A stretch of 64,000 bases of DNA from assembly GCA_016271365.2 (NCBI GenBank), contig CM057456.1, forward strand, positions 610,767,501 to 610,831,500. The letters are read 5' to 3'. The translations under genes were made by a program, and so were the position numbers. The notes beneath the pieces are model-generated. The model saw only the letters and a program-made list of their open reading frames with translations. It was not told the DNA's origin and made no database searches. The stretch is from Neoceratodus forsteri (Eukaryota > Chordata > Ceratodontiformes > Ceratodontidae). Shown here piece after piece: positions 40,548 to 51,221 of this stretch. The number at the start of each line of letters is the position of its first letter. Position 1 is the first letter of the stretch.

Positions 40548-40828
40548 TACCTGCAGGTAAAAAAAATCTTTCAATTAACCAAAGGGAAAATAAAAAGTAT
40601 CTGATATAGCAAAGTAATAGTTGACTGCTTTTAAAAAACTAATGTTAATTTTAGGTAGTACACTAGCTCTTTAATGCTCCTAAGGACAAAAGCATATTAT
40701 TGATGTCATACAAAATTACATCATTTCACCCCTGCGTTGTTGTCCTGAAGATAGAACTTCAGTACGTTAACATTCAGGCTTTGCAGAGTGGTCACACTCC
40801 TCCCTAGCATTCTAATAGTAGATTTGTA
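40548..40828. other. Short intron stretch before DIRS-4
   Basis: Nothing recognised; AT-rich text ending CTAATAGTAGATTTGTA at the DIRS-4 left end. Confidence 0.5.
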
Positions 40829-41084
40829 TCTTCCAAGAATCAGTCTTCACCATTCATCATTGGTGGGCCTGTGCAGGAGGAACCAGGACTCCGTGGGAGT
40901 GTATGCTGTTAAATGCTTTGGAAGCAGGGGGCAGATGTCAGAGATGGTGCCGCCCATGAGGCGGGCATATGGCGTGGTGCACTTGGACCGTCCAGTAGCC
41001 GACATTGGCCCCCTTGCCTCATCAGTTCTGTTCTTCCTGCCATCGAGGAAGGTAGTCCATGGGAGGTTTCACCATTTTCTACTG

Positions 41085-41717
41085 TGTCACAGCCTATGCA
41101 TAGGGAGAGGCATCACCAGTAGAAGACAGGAAGTTGTTGGCCCTCTGTACAGGCAGTTGGTAAGACCACATCTGGAGTACTATGTACAGTTCTGGAGACC
41201 CCATCTCTGCAGAGACATAGACAGGGTAGAGGCTGTCCAGAGGAGGGCAACCAAAAGATGCAGGGTCTGCATCAGAAGACATATGAAGAAAGACTAAAGG
41301 AACTAAAGATGTATAGCCTTGAGGAAAGGAGGGAGAGTGGGGACATGATAGAAACTTTCAAATACCTCAAGGGAATCAACAAAGTCCAAGAGGGTAGCAT
41401 CTTTCAGAAAAAGAGATGTGCAAAAACAGGGGCACAATTTGAAGATGGGGAGGACGGCTTAGAGGTAATGTGAGGAAGTATTTCTTCACAGAGAGGGTTG
41501 TGGATACATGGAACAGCCTTCCTGAGGAGGTCGTAGAGTCAAAAACAGCGGGGGAATTCAAGAGTGCATGGGACAGACATAAGGCAATTCTAGTGGGGGG
41601 TAGGAGGAAGTAGGCTGTTGGTTAGCTAGGATTTGCAGCTTATCTGTTAGGTAGGGAAATGGGCAGACCAGGTGGGCCAAGCAGTCCTTATCTGCCATCA
41701 AATTCTATGTTTCTAAC
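41085..41717 (+). mobile_element. CR1 3' fragment inside DIRS-4
   Basis: Starts in the RT C-terminal region ([29 protein letters not shown]) and ends with the CR1 tail GGGCAGACCAGGTGGGCC, TCCTTATCTGCCATCAAATT, CTATGTTTCT at 41717. Very similar to the end of the CR1 at 20917-23288. Two or more breaks; short 5'-truncated copy. Confidence 0.9.
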
Positions 41718-41916
41718 CTTCGGTTCTGTTCGTCGCTGCTAGCTTGACACTATGGCTTTTTCAACCTCTCCTCACCACCTTTTCTTCTCCTGTCTCCTTT
41801 GTACATTGCCGAGCTCTATTTTTGCTAATTGTTATTATTTTCCATGAGTCAATGATGTCCAGATCCCAGGGGCCTAAAAAATAGAAGGAAACCAGCAAGA
41901 AGATGGACCCTCTCAA

Positions 41917-44424
41917 ATGCATCGGTGCCCCTGTGGGAGAAATATGTCCATTTGGGACCGACGTGATTGTTGTTGGACCTGCCTCAGAGCAGACCATGAC
42001 ACGAACCACTGTGACGCCTGCTTCTCGGTGGACCTTCACACCTTGGAAATTTACGTGATGAGGTGGGGACGGGACCCACTACCTTCAGAGGCAGGCATCG
42101 CACCTGGGACTCGAACATAGGGTCCTTGGGCTCTTCCCCTGAGCCCCTCCGTGGTACTAAACGTACTGAGGAAGACTAGGCCTCTACTAGTCCTCATCTC
42201 GCCGAGACGGGAGGCCTGGGGGAGGTATCTGGGGGACAGCCGGTCCATCCAAAGGGGCCGGTTGCGCACTCCTCCCAGTCTGGTACCCCCTTGGGGGTCC
42301 AGATGCCCCCAGTGGCGGAGTCACAGCTATTCGCTGGGCCTATGCTGGTGGGTCTCTTGGGGCCACGGTCTGGCACCACTTCAGCTCCTGCCACTAAGGC
42401 CAGTGCCCGTGAGCAGGGTGGTGCCCCCCTGCGTGGCTGGGCCCCCCTCCTGCTGCTGTTTGCGGTTTTAGGAGAGGGAAGGGCTCTGAAGCCAGCTTTC
42501 TGTTGGAGATCTTCTGGATCTCGTCCTCCGAGCAGTCGGATGATTCAGAGGATGAGGACCGGGAAGATCCTGACTGGCTTCCTCTCTCTGGTTACGAAGG
42601 AGACCTTTCTGGTCCTAGCCTTAGGCCTTTAGTGTCCACGTCGTCATCGAGGGGTCCTTCTCGACCTGGTGCTGGCTGCAGTGCCACCTTTCTTGTGTCC
42701 CATGGTGCCGCTTGCAGAGCTGGGGATGCCTCCAGTGCCGATTCCAGTGCCAGAGGGGATGGTGGTATCAGGTCGAGTTCCTGTGCCGTCTGCAGCACCA
42801 GGTCGAGTTCCGGCACTTCCCCCGACATTGAATCTGATTGCGGTGCCATTTGCGGTGCTTAAGGAGGTTCTGGTGTTGTTCACAGCTCTGGATCTCCCTT
42901 GCTGCAGATTCTGCTGCTGGGGATGTTTCTAGGTGTTGCCCAAGGGAAAGATCCCGCTCAGGTGAGGTGGGGGTTGGTAGGTCCCGGTCTGCACCAGGCT
43001 CAATGTCTAGAGTAGCTTGAGGCTCTAGCAGAAGTCATAGTGTTGATTCAGGTTTTCTGGCCCCCCCCAGAATCGTCTGGGCCAGTGGTAGTTGGGACCG
43101 TCCTGTGGAACATCTGTGGCTCCAGTCTTCCCAACTGGGGGTTCCCCCGAGGGCACCATCCAGAGCACCCCTCTGCAGTTGGGTGTTCCTGGGTGGGCGA
43201 CATGCACAACCCCTCCCCTCAGGATAGGTCACCTGTTTGCTCTCATAGTCCTGGCAGGGGACCTGGCCTGGTCCTTCATGACCCACCTCCTCCTCCTCTG
43301 CCGGTCCCTCCTCCTCTCCTGGGCATTTTTGGTTCTGAGGGACCCCTGACCTGGGAGCAGTTCTGGGCTTCGGCGAGTGCTTTCCCAACCTACGTGAGAG
43401 CAATGGACCAGGCTATCTTTTGGCCTGAAACCCTGGCATCGCCACCCCCTGAGTCCAGCTCCTCTTCTCCTTCGTCTTCCTCCACTGAGGAAGATGACTT
43501 CTCTGTCTACCTCTCTGTTGCTGACTACACCCATTATCAGCAGTTTCTTTCAGAGATGATGATGGAGCTGCGACTATCCCACTTTGCTGGCTGCAATCCT
43601 GCATGTCTGATGCTGTCCTTCCTTGGGGGGGAGTACAGTCATGATTCCACAGTCATACCTCCGTGGCCTATGCCTTTTATGGAGGAATCAAGAGACATCT
43701 GGTTCCATCCCTCAGCTGCCTCTTCTGCCCTGAGGGGCATCCAGTGCAGGTATTGTGCACCCCTGGGATCTCCAGGAGTTATGCCACACCCCCTTCTGGG
43801 GTCCAGCTCCTGGGCACTTCCTCTGAGCATAGGTGTCCAGTGTGCAACTGTCCCCCAGAGTCGGACTCAGACCAATTCGACATTTGGGGTCGCAGGGTTT
43901 TCTCAGCGGTGTGCACCATGCTGTGCATTGCTGCTCACCAGGCACACCAGGTGTCCTATGGCAGGCACCTGTGGGCGATGCTGGGTCAGCTCCTAGCATC
44001 TCTGCCAGATTGTGAGACAACCAGGCAGACCATATGCCTTTTTGCTCAGGGTCTGGAGTGGTGAGACACCAGGTGAAGGTGTCCTACGTTGCCAACGAGG
44101 TAGCCTCCAGACAAGTGGGAACTGCGGTCTGCATTAGGTGGACGGCGTGGCTGTGTCTTTCACAGTTGTCACTCTTGGCCCAGCATAGGGTGATTGCCTC
44201 ACTTTACCAGGGGCCCCACTTCTTCTCCTGTAGGGCCAGGCATGAGCTTGTGGGGTGCATTCCTGCTCCCAGGCCATGGGAGCCTCCACCTGCCTCTGAC
44301 CAGTCTTGAGCCTCACCAGGCCTGTAAGAGGGTCCCTGCCTCTCTGTGTATTCCCCCACAGGAGGCTGAGGGAACAGCCATTTCCCTCAGAGTTTGCCAA
44401 TACTACCATTTGGTGGTGGCTTAG
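41917..44424 (+). pseudogene. DIRS-4 gag-like region
   Basis: 41917-42050 reads MHRCPCGRNMSIWDRRDCCW, TCLRADHDTNHCDACFSVDL. Its C-x2-C-L-x2-DH-x4-C-x2-C pattern parallels the DIRS-1, -2 and -3 gag N-termini. Acidic, Ser/Pro-rich text follows (SSPSSSSTEEDDFSVYLSVA, in the 43040-43996 frame). The helical part at 43850-44200 (VSYVANEVASRQVGTAVCIR; ICLFAQGLEW) matches the gag C-terminal helices preceding a valine-arginine-arginine segment in the other copies. Frames 43040-43996 (318 codons), 43663-44064 and 44034-44309 tile it with shifts. After about 44300 the text runs straight into the internal complementary region. Confidence 0.65.
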
Positions 44425-44427
44425 TAC

Positions 44428-44532
44428 TCAGACCCACCAGTGATAAATGGTGAAGATTGATTCTTGGAAGATATGAAAATTATGTACTCACCATAATTCT
44501 TGATCTTCCAGACTATCTTCACTATTTATCAC
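44428..44532 (+). repeat. DIRS-4 internal complementary region
   Basis: ACCAGTGATAAATGGTGAAG, ATTGATTCTTGGAAG (inverse of the left end at 40829), then ATGAAAATTATGTACTCACC, then TGATCTTCCAGACTATCTTC, ACTATTTATCACTG. The two halves are also roughly inverse to each other, showing that the element has inverted terminal repeats. Confidence 0.8.
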
Positions 44533-44848
44533 TGCAACCCACTCACCTTCTCCCGCAATGGCCAGTATTCTGGGCAGTCTTCCTCGTTCCCTTTTCTTTC
44601 AGCCTTACCCTTTTGTGTAAAAAAAAAAAAAAAAAAAGAGAGGCGTATCCCTTCCCTTTGTCGCTAAAAAAATAAATTTTTTCGGAAGGACTCATAATGG
44701 GTCCTTGCTTTTTCCCCCCTTTTCCTTTCCAAAAAGGAGAGAGAGAGAGAGTTAAGAGAGAGAGGACCTTTCTATATCAAATGGGCTGTTCTAGCCTTTG
44801 TTTCCTTTCCCCTCCTCCTCCACCCTTTACACAAAGGGGATCTATTTT
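44533..44848. other. DIRS-4 tail before the DIRS-3 insertion
   Basis: Non-coding: an A-run at 44619-44637, a (GA)n tract at 44740-44763 and pyrimidine-rich text. Expected to be the DIRS-4 segment between its internal complementary region and right end; the other copies have 430-500 bp there. Confidence 0.55.
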
Positions 44849-45488
44849 CTAAATCCAGGTATTCTTCTATATTCCTAACTCTTCTGCAGTCAGCTTCCTA
44901 AGCAGAGCTGCCCAGATAAAATGGAACGATATGCAAATGATAGAACCATCATTGGCTCGTGACACGTATTCAAACTGCTGCCCTTATCTGCTGCAATGTT
45001 CCTTCAACGTATCAGATTTCTTTCTCCGCCTGTCAAGTCCAAGATGCCCAGGAGACTTCCCATATCAGTTGTTCCTTGTGGTTCTTCACTGAATATAAGT
45101 AGTGTCTTATATTATTATTCTTACTGCTGCCTTTATTTTCTGTATATTACCCTTACTTTAGTTAAATTAGCATTATTTAGTGGTGTTTTAGTTTAATTTA
45201 TCGGTTCCTCATGGTTTGGTATAACCGTTGGGGAACCGGGTCTTAGTACCCTTTATGGAGCTTTATTTAACTAATTCCGCTATTTAAGTTTAACTGTTTT
45301 AAGTTATAAAATTTTAATATTTGTTGTATTTGAAACCACTAATCCGGTTTCTGTGAACCGCAAACCCGGTTCTGATTCTTAGGTTCCTAGTTCATTATCA
45401 GAACTTTCATCAGTTCCGGAACCGACCGCAAAAAAAAAAAAAAAATATATATATGAGAGTGAAATCTGTTTTTCTTCATTCGTTGACG

Positions 45489-47180
45489 ATGGCAGAAAAA
45501 CCTAAGAAAAAGACTGGACCCCCAGGGTTTAAAAACTGCCTTACGTGTGGGGACGTTTTTGCAAAAGCAGACAAGCACGATTTATATGTAATCTGCCTGG
45601 GGAATGACCATTTTTCAGCAGATTGTGATATCTGCAAATCATTCCCACAGAAAACAGTAGAAAAGAGACTTCAAAGATTACAAAAAAGATCAGAGAAGGG
45701 TATTACAGGTTCTGATCAACCCACACCCTCTAAGTCTGCAGGTGAAACCGCTGTCTTTTCTTTAAGCACCCCTGACAAGGGTGAAACAGCTACTGTAAAA
45801 AGGGTGGGTGATCCGACTGACTCTGGTTCCCACTAAAAAAAACAAGAAGACAAAGCATGTTGATCCCTGGCTGATAAACCAGAAGGGGTTTCATCTGTGC
45901 CTCACAGCCTGCCATTATCAGAGGAGATTGCTCAGGCCATGAAGGTCATACAGACTCTGCAGGGTTTCATACCTACTCCAACCCTCCCAGCACCAGTTCA
46001 AATCTCCGTTGCTTCCTTCTCTGAACCAAACCCCTCTCAGGATACGATGGAGTTTAAAGAATATGATTTACCTGAAGTGGATGAAGGTGAGCCTATTGAA
46101 CCAGAGATCTCACCAGAGCAGGAGTTCGGTTCCACCCCTAGACCAGAGGATTTTTTCTTTCATTTTTCCTTTGTAAGGAAAATAGTGGATGCCCTTGATC
46201 TGGCTACCGTGGAGGTCACAGAAGATGAAGAAGAGGCAGAATATATGGAGCTGATGGGGTTAACACTCACAAAGAAAATTCTACTCCCTATAAACAAGTT
46301 TAAAAAAAAAGACTTGTTTAAAATACTGCAGACTCCAAATTCTATTCCACCTCTGGACAAGAAGGTGGATAAAAAATACCAGCTGGACAGACAAGGGGCT
46401 GAATTCCTCTTCTGTCACCCTGATTGTCAGGAGCTAGTCCAGCTAGCAGCCTGTGAGAAGGCGAGGATTCCTTTAGCTTCTCACCAACCTGAGAAGGACT
46501 CTCGCAAAATAGACATCATGGCAAAGAAGGGTTATTTAGCTGCTTTACTAGGAGTAAGACAGACTAACTACCAAGCTTACTCAGCACAGTACCCAAAATC
46601 ACTGTGGCAGTTCATGTTGCCATGGCAGAGAAGGCTTCTTCACCTCTCTCTGATGATTTGGCTGAAACAGCCAGGTTCGGACTGGAAGCAGCCAAGTACC
46701 AATTTCAAATGGCAGCAGATGCCAACGATAATGCTGCCAGATGGATGGCTCTTACCATAGCCCTTAGAAGGCTGGCATGGCTCAGGGATACTAATTTAAC
46801 ACAGGATACCCAGGCTAAGGCCATGGATTTCCCTGTAGAGGATCACTCATTATTTGGTCAACAGACTGAAGCATACATGAAGAAGGTGGATGAATATAAG
46901 ACCACCTACAAGAGTAATTCCTCAAAAGAGAGGCCTTCTTCCTCCTATAGGCCATACGGAAGGGGAGGCAGAGGAAGGACAGCTTATAGTAGGCCTTTTT
47001 ACCAGACACAGGCTGTCCCAAAGTATCAACAATACCCACAACAAACTGGGTATTTCAGGGCCAGAGGTAGAAGGGGCTCTAGGAGAGGTTCCCAAACTAC
47101 CCACGCTCTGCTCCATGCAAAATATAACCCCTGACTTAATGATCAAGGCCGCCTCCCCTGTACCAGTAGGGGGCAGACTG
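45489..47180 (+). pseudogene. DIRS-3 gag
   Basis: Start at 45489 (MAEKPKKKTGPPGF). Cys/His cluster C-x2-C-GDVFAKADKH, later DHFSADC-x2-C; one Cys seen in DIRS-1/-2 is Tyr here. The frame stops at 45836. 45897-46640 continues with acidic text and SPEQEFGSTPRPEDFFFHFS, AEYMELMGLTLTKKILLPIN, IPLASHQPEKDSRKI, GVRQTNYQAYSAQYPKS. After a shift near 46610, 46604-47134 gives DDLAETARFGLEAAKYQFQM, LTIALRRLAWLRDTNLTQDT and an Arg/Gly/Ser tail (RPYGRGGRGRTAYSRPFYQ). A second shift near 47050 precedes GGRLTHYFQAW. Confidence 0.82.
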
Positions 47181-47235
47181 ACTCACTATTTCCAGGCTTG
47201 GCAGTCCATCACCAGACACGTGGGTCCTGGAGGTA

Positions 47236-48115
47236 GTGAGTCAGGGTTTGTCCCTGAGTTTGAAGTCTTTTCCTCCCTTGAGAACAAGGGCGTTCAAACC
47301 AGCGTCCCTCATAGACAAAAAACTCTTGGAGGAGGTTCAAAACGTTCTCCAGCTAAAGGCAGTGGAGTGTGTCCCAATTCATCAGAAAGGAAGAAGTTTC
47401 TATTCAAGATACTTCCTCACCAAAAAGAAAAATGGGGAGTGGCGGCCTATTCTAGACCTCAGACTATTGAACAGGCATCTAATAAAACCAAAGTTCAAAA
47501 TGGTCACACTAGCAGTGATTTTGCCAGTAATCCAGCAGGGAGATTGGTTGGCGTCTCTAGATCTAAAAGATGCCTACTTTCACATCCCAATAAGAGAATC
47601 TCACAGGAAGTACCTCAGATTCAGACTTCCATCAGGACATTACCAATTCTCAGCTCTACCTTTCAGCATCACTTCAGCACCCAGGGCGTTTACAAAGTGT
47701 CTGGCAGTGGTAGTGGCATACCTAAGAAGGTTAGGTATATCAGTCTTCCCTTATCACGACGACTGGCTAGTGGTGGGAAGTTCACCAGAACAGGTACAAG
47801 ATCACCTAAAGGTAAAACTAGACCTGTTACAGTCTCTAGGATTCCTGCTAAATCAGGAAAAATCTGTTCTCATTCCAGTACAAGTCCTGCATTTCATAGA
47901 AGCAGAACTGAACACAGTACAGGGAAGAGCTTTCCTCCCTCAGGACAGGGTGCAAAGCATTCTGCAGTTAGCTGCCTCCTTCAAGCTGAATGAGCCACGA
48001 CCAGCAAGACAGTTTATGCAGCTTCTGGGACATATGGCTGCAGCAACAGGCACAGTCCTGGGAGCCAGATTCCAAATGAGAAATGTACAGTTTCATCGCA
48101 GAGCACACTGGTGCC
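47236..48115 (+). pseudogene. DIRS-3 reverse transcriptase (interrupted by L1)
   Basis: A clean frame of about 293 codons before the L1: SFYSRYFLTKKKNGEWRPIL, LNRHLIKPKFKMVTLAVILP, DWLASLDLKDAYFHIPIRES, HYQFSALPFSITSAPRAFTK, FPYHDDWLVVG (catalytic DD at 47758-47763; the usual Leu before it is His), LGFLLNQEKSVLIPVQVLHF, RPARQFMQLLGHMAAATGTV. The last codons CACACTGGTGCC belong to the L1 target site. Coding text resumes at 63521 after the L1. Confidence 0.9.
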
Positions 48116-48338
48116 TAGTGGGGGATAATGTGATCTGAAGACGGCGGACAGGCTGTTTGCCTGAGCAGACATGCTGCTGCTGAGGAGGCGAGAGGAGCGT
48201 TGCATCGAAAGGAACCTGGACCTAAAGAGCTGAGAAAATGGAGAACAAAGACGAATAAGTACTCTGATTTCCTGTTTCGGCTGTAACTAACTTTGGTGTC
48301 CTATCCTCTAAATCAGCTAAACCACATTAAATGACACG

Positions 48339-49554
48339 GGGAAGGGGATGTCTCCAAGACCTCGGTGTGCATGCATTCAAAAAGAAACTCACAGCCCAGC
48401 AGAAAAGGAGCCACAGAGAAAGCATGGGCAGCCTGCTAAAAAGCTGAATAATACAAAAGGCCTGGTGGAGCATAAAAGAGCTTTGGAGAATCTGTTCATT
48501 TTTTTTAAATCCCCAAATCCAAATCTGACCCTGAAACTAGCTGAAAAGGTAGATTCTTCAGCCTCTGTTCCCCGCCTCCAGCTTGGGGATTGGATTGTCT
48601 AGTCACGCTATGGTAACAGCAGATCCTGAATCCATGCCTTGTGGGGGAACCCTTTCATTTTTCGATCAGCCGGGTTCTTCGAACCACCAGACAGACAAAT
48701 CTTCCATGCTACAAGATAAGAGCGAAGCCATAATAGAAGAGGGAGAAATGGTAGTGGCTTCACAGTCACAGGATGAGGGAAACAAACAGGGTGTAATGGC
48801 ACAGGTACAAAACGAAGACTCTAGCTTATTGCTGAAGGAGATTAGAGAGGGTTTCAGCAGTTTGAAACTCTTGGTGGCTGAGCTGACAGGCTCGGTCTCA
48901 GAGCTGGCTCAGAAAATGAATTCTTTAACTGCCAGGACCTCAGAGTTGGAAGAAAGAGTCAGTACAGTCGAGGACACAATAGCCCCAATTAAAAAAAAAA
49001 AAAGGAGCTCTACACTCTGAAGAGTTAGAAAAATTACATTTAAAGATTGAAGAGCTGGAAACAAGAAATAGAACATGTAATTTGAAATTGGGGAGTTCAG
49101 AAGGTTTGGAAGGAGACCCCAGTGAAATTTTTTGAAAAAGCTCAGACTGAAGCCCTTGATGGGCCCTATCCAGAAAAAAAGTGGAATTGGACAGGGCGCA
49201 TGGGGGGGCAAAGAATCCAAATTATTTGGGATCTCACCATGGTTCATTTTCCTTGGGCCTCACCACTGTCAAGATAAAGAAGCAATTTTAAAGAAGGCCA
49301 GGAGGAAGAAAGGCATCAAAATCACTGGGGTGCATGTACAGGTCTTCCCTGATTTGCCTTATAAAGTTCTGAATAAACGAAAAGCATTTGCAAATGCTAA
49401 AAGCATGTTAACAAAAAGGAATATTGGATTCTTAATGATTCCTTCAGCGGAACCAAAAGTGTGGTATCAAGGCAGAGTATGTGTTTTTCTATCACCCACA
49501 GATGCTGAAAGGACTATAAAAGAATGGCTGATGGTAGATAAAGATATGGGCTAA
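48339..49554 (+). pseudogene. L1 ORF1 (RNA-binding coiled-coil protein)
   Basis: 48583-49020 contains EGFSSLKLLVAELTGSVSEL, AQKMNSLTARTSELEERVST, VEDTIAPI, a heptad coiled coil as in ORF1p trimers, ending in an A-run frameshift at about 48992. 49132-49554 includes the RRM end and C-terminal domain: HCQDKEAILKKARRKKGIKI, YKVLNKRKAFANAKSMLTKR, NIGFLMIPSAEPKVWYQGRV, CVFLSPTDAERTIKEW. The order coil, RRM, CTD is the L1 ORF1 plan. The upstream frame 48348-48602 (basic, KKLNNTKGLVEHKRALEN) may be its N-terminus. Confidence 0.82.
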
Positions 49555-50471
49555 TCTGAAATTGGCTCATCGATGAAAATAAATCAGAGAAAATATCTGA
49601 ATAATACACACACAAAAAAAATACCTATGCATATATTTATTATACTTTATTCAATAATATGGAGGTCCCTCGAACCCCATTAGGGACAATGCATTTCTTG
49701 ACATAAAGATTGGGGGATTGTGTCCTACTCTCTGCTACATATAGCTGATTCATGTGATTGGGGAGGGTTTAACCCTGATGCCCTGACTATATTAGTTAAG
49801 AATAGATAGAGTGTGTTGGACTCTCCTCCTATAGCATGAGCGGTGATGTCTCAGGACAATCCAGCAGTGGTACTTCTGGTGTCAGACAGTACAACTAGAT
49901 GTTTTCCAGCTATCCTCTCATTGGGGGGACCTTGACAAGGGATAAAGGGAAGGATCAACTATTTAGGGTGATACAAATAGTTTTCACTGTGTTGGGAATT
50001 TGGCTAAGGACCACCCGGTGTCAACAATCTGGAATTTCCCTGCCCTTTGTGGTTTAGATAGGGAAGGGAAGGGGGAAGGGGTAGGATAAGGGGAGGGGTA
50101 GGCTGGAATAAACAATACGACTTTTTCACTTATTTCAGACCATATACAAAAAGGAACAGAATTGATGTTTTATGAGTTTCTATCTATCTTACAAAGTGGT
50201 GTAAATCTAAGTTGCTTTGAAAATATACATTCACAAAAAGGGAGTTGGATAGTATTACATGCCAGGGAGTTTTTAGTACAAGACCTCATGAATTTAAAGG
50301 AATTCTGGAGGTCAGGGGTAAGGGGCAACAGACTTCCTGGAAAACATAAACTGAACTTACAAACTTAAATGGGCAGACTGGGTGGGCCATAGGCCCTTAT
50401 TTGCCGACACTGTCTATGTATCTATGTATGTATGTTGTTTTGATTTAAGGGAATGCATATCTTTAAATACA
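49555..50471 (+). other. L1 inter-ORF region with a CR1 tip
   Basis: Non-coding. Between the ORFs the L1 text is AT-rich with a G/A-rich run at 50055-50100. 50280-50432 is a CR1 3' tip (GGAATTCTGGAGGTCAGGGG; GGGCAGACTGGGTGGGCC; TGTCTATGTATCTATGTATG) of the same subfamily as that in the Harbinger element at 56900-57000. Confidence 0.7.
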
Positions 50472-51218
50472 ATATGGATTCTGTTAATATAGTAACATGG
50501 AATGTGAAGGGTACAAGGGACTGGACAAAATAATAATCAGTGTAGTAGGAAAAAAGTTGAGGTCCTTTTACTGCAAGAAACCCACTTTGAAAATAAAGAT
50601 TTTGTTTACTTTAAGAATCTTTTCAGAGCAGGTGGTGCTTTTTCTTATTATAATAACAGATCAAGAGGAACAACAATGTTCATGTCTAAAAAAAAAAAAA
50701 ATAGGCTTTTCTATTACCTCGCAGTATTGTGATGAGAAGGGCAGGTATACAATAATGGGTATTGAAAAAAATCAGCTGTGCTTTACTTTAGTATCAGTGT
50801 ATGCCCCAAATGAAGAAGATCCGAACTTCCTTAACCAATTGTTCAGTGAAATATCAGCATTTCAAAACCATATATAGTTGCAGGAGACTTCAATATATCG
50901 TTAAGCCATCTAGATAGGAGTCCTGAAACTAAAGAAAGAAAATATAGGTTGATACCACTAATTAAAAACTATATGGAAGTGCTGGGATTAGTAGACCCAT
51001 TAAGAATTCTATATCCAGAAAAGAAAGTGTATTCTTTTCATGCTACTTTACACAACTCATATCCCAGAATAGATTTTGTTTTTGATTTCTAGACAATTAA
51101 GGGGTGATATCGATAATGTTAAATATGGCACAATTAATATTTCAGATCATGCCCCTGTCCACCTCTATATTAAACAGCAAGGGTATAAACCTACACAAAA
51201 ACAACGGAGAGTCAACAT
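50472..51218 (+). pseudogene. L1 ORF2 endonuclease domain
   Basis: Starts MDSVNIVTWNVKGTRD (50472), the N-I-x-S-x-N-x-x-G type opening of L1 AP endonuclease. Then RADILFLQETHF-like text near 50560 (QET motif: CTGCAAGAAACCCAC), TLVSVYAPNEEDPNFLNQLF, AGDFNISLSHLDRSPETKER (50881-50940), RIDFVF near 51068 and SDHAPVHLYI (51144-51173) with the catalytic DH. Several shifts (50515, 50870, 51090). Ends where the 1.8 kb DNA element is inserted. Confidence 0.85.
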
Positions 51219-51221
51219 TAG

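Larger units (their letters stand above)
40829..44848 (+). mobile_element. DIRS-4: DIRS-like element with only gag recognisable
   Basis: The left end TCTTCCAAGAATCAGTCTTC, ACCATTCATCATTGGTGGGCC (40829-40870) is matched, inverted, in the first half of an internal complementary region at 44428-44532, as in DIRS-1 and DIRS-2. Between them lie a diverged DIRS-type gag and no RT, RNase H or YR, so the copy is internally deleted. The right end predicted by the second half of that region is not found before 44848, where DIRS-3 begins. I infer that DIRS-3 inserted into DIRS-4 and the right end lies beyond the window. A CR1 piece is inserted at 41085-41717. Confidence 0.7.

Noticed and set aside
42591..42932. 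GTGCCG-rich repeats as a satellite
   Set aside because: The periodicity is loose and coincides with a Pro/Ser/Val-rich gag segment of DIRS-4; no stable unit length.
43040..43996. 318-codon frame as a host gene exon
   Set aside because: It lies between the DIRS-4 left end and internal complementary region and matches DIRS-type gag layout; no splice signals or host similarity are visible.
47100..47993. The 367-codon frame 46890-47993 as a separate gene
   Set aside because: It runs across gag and RT of DIRS-3 in a shadow frame; RT motifs are in 47236-48138.
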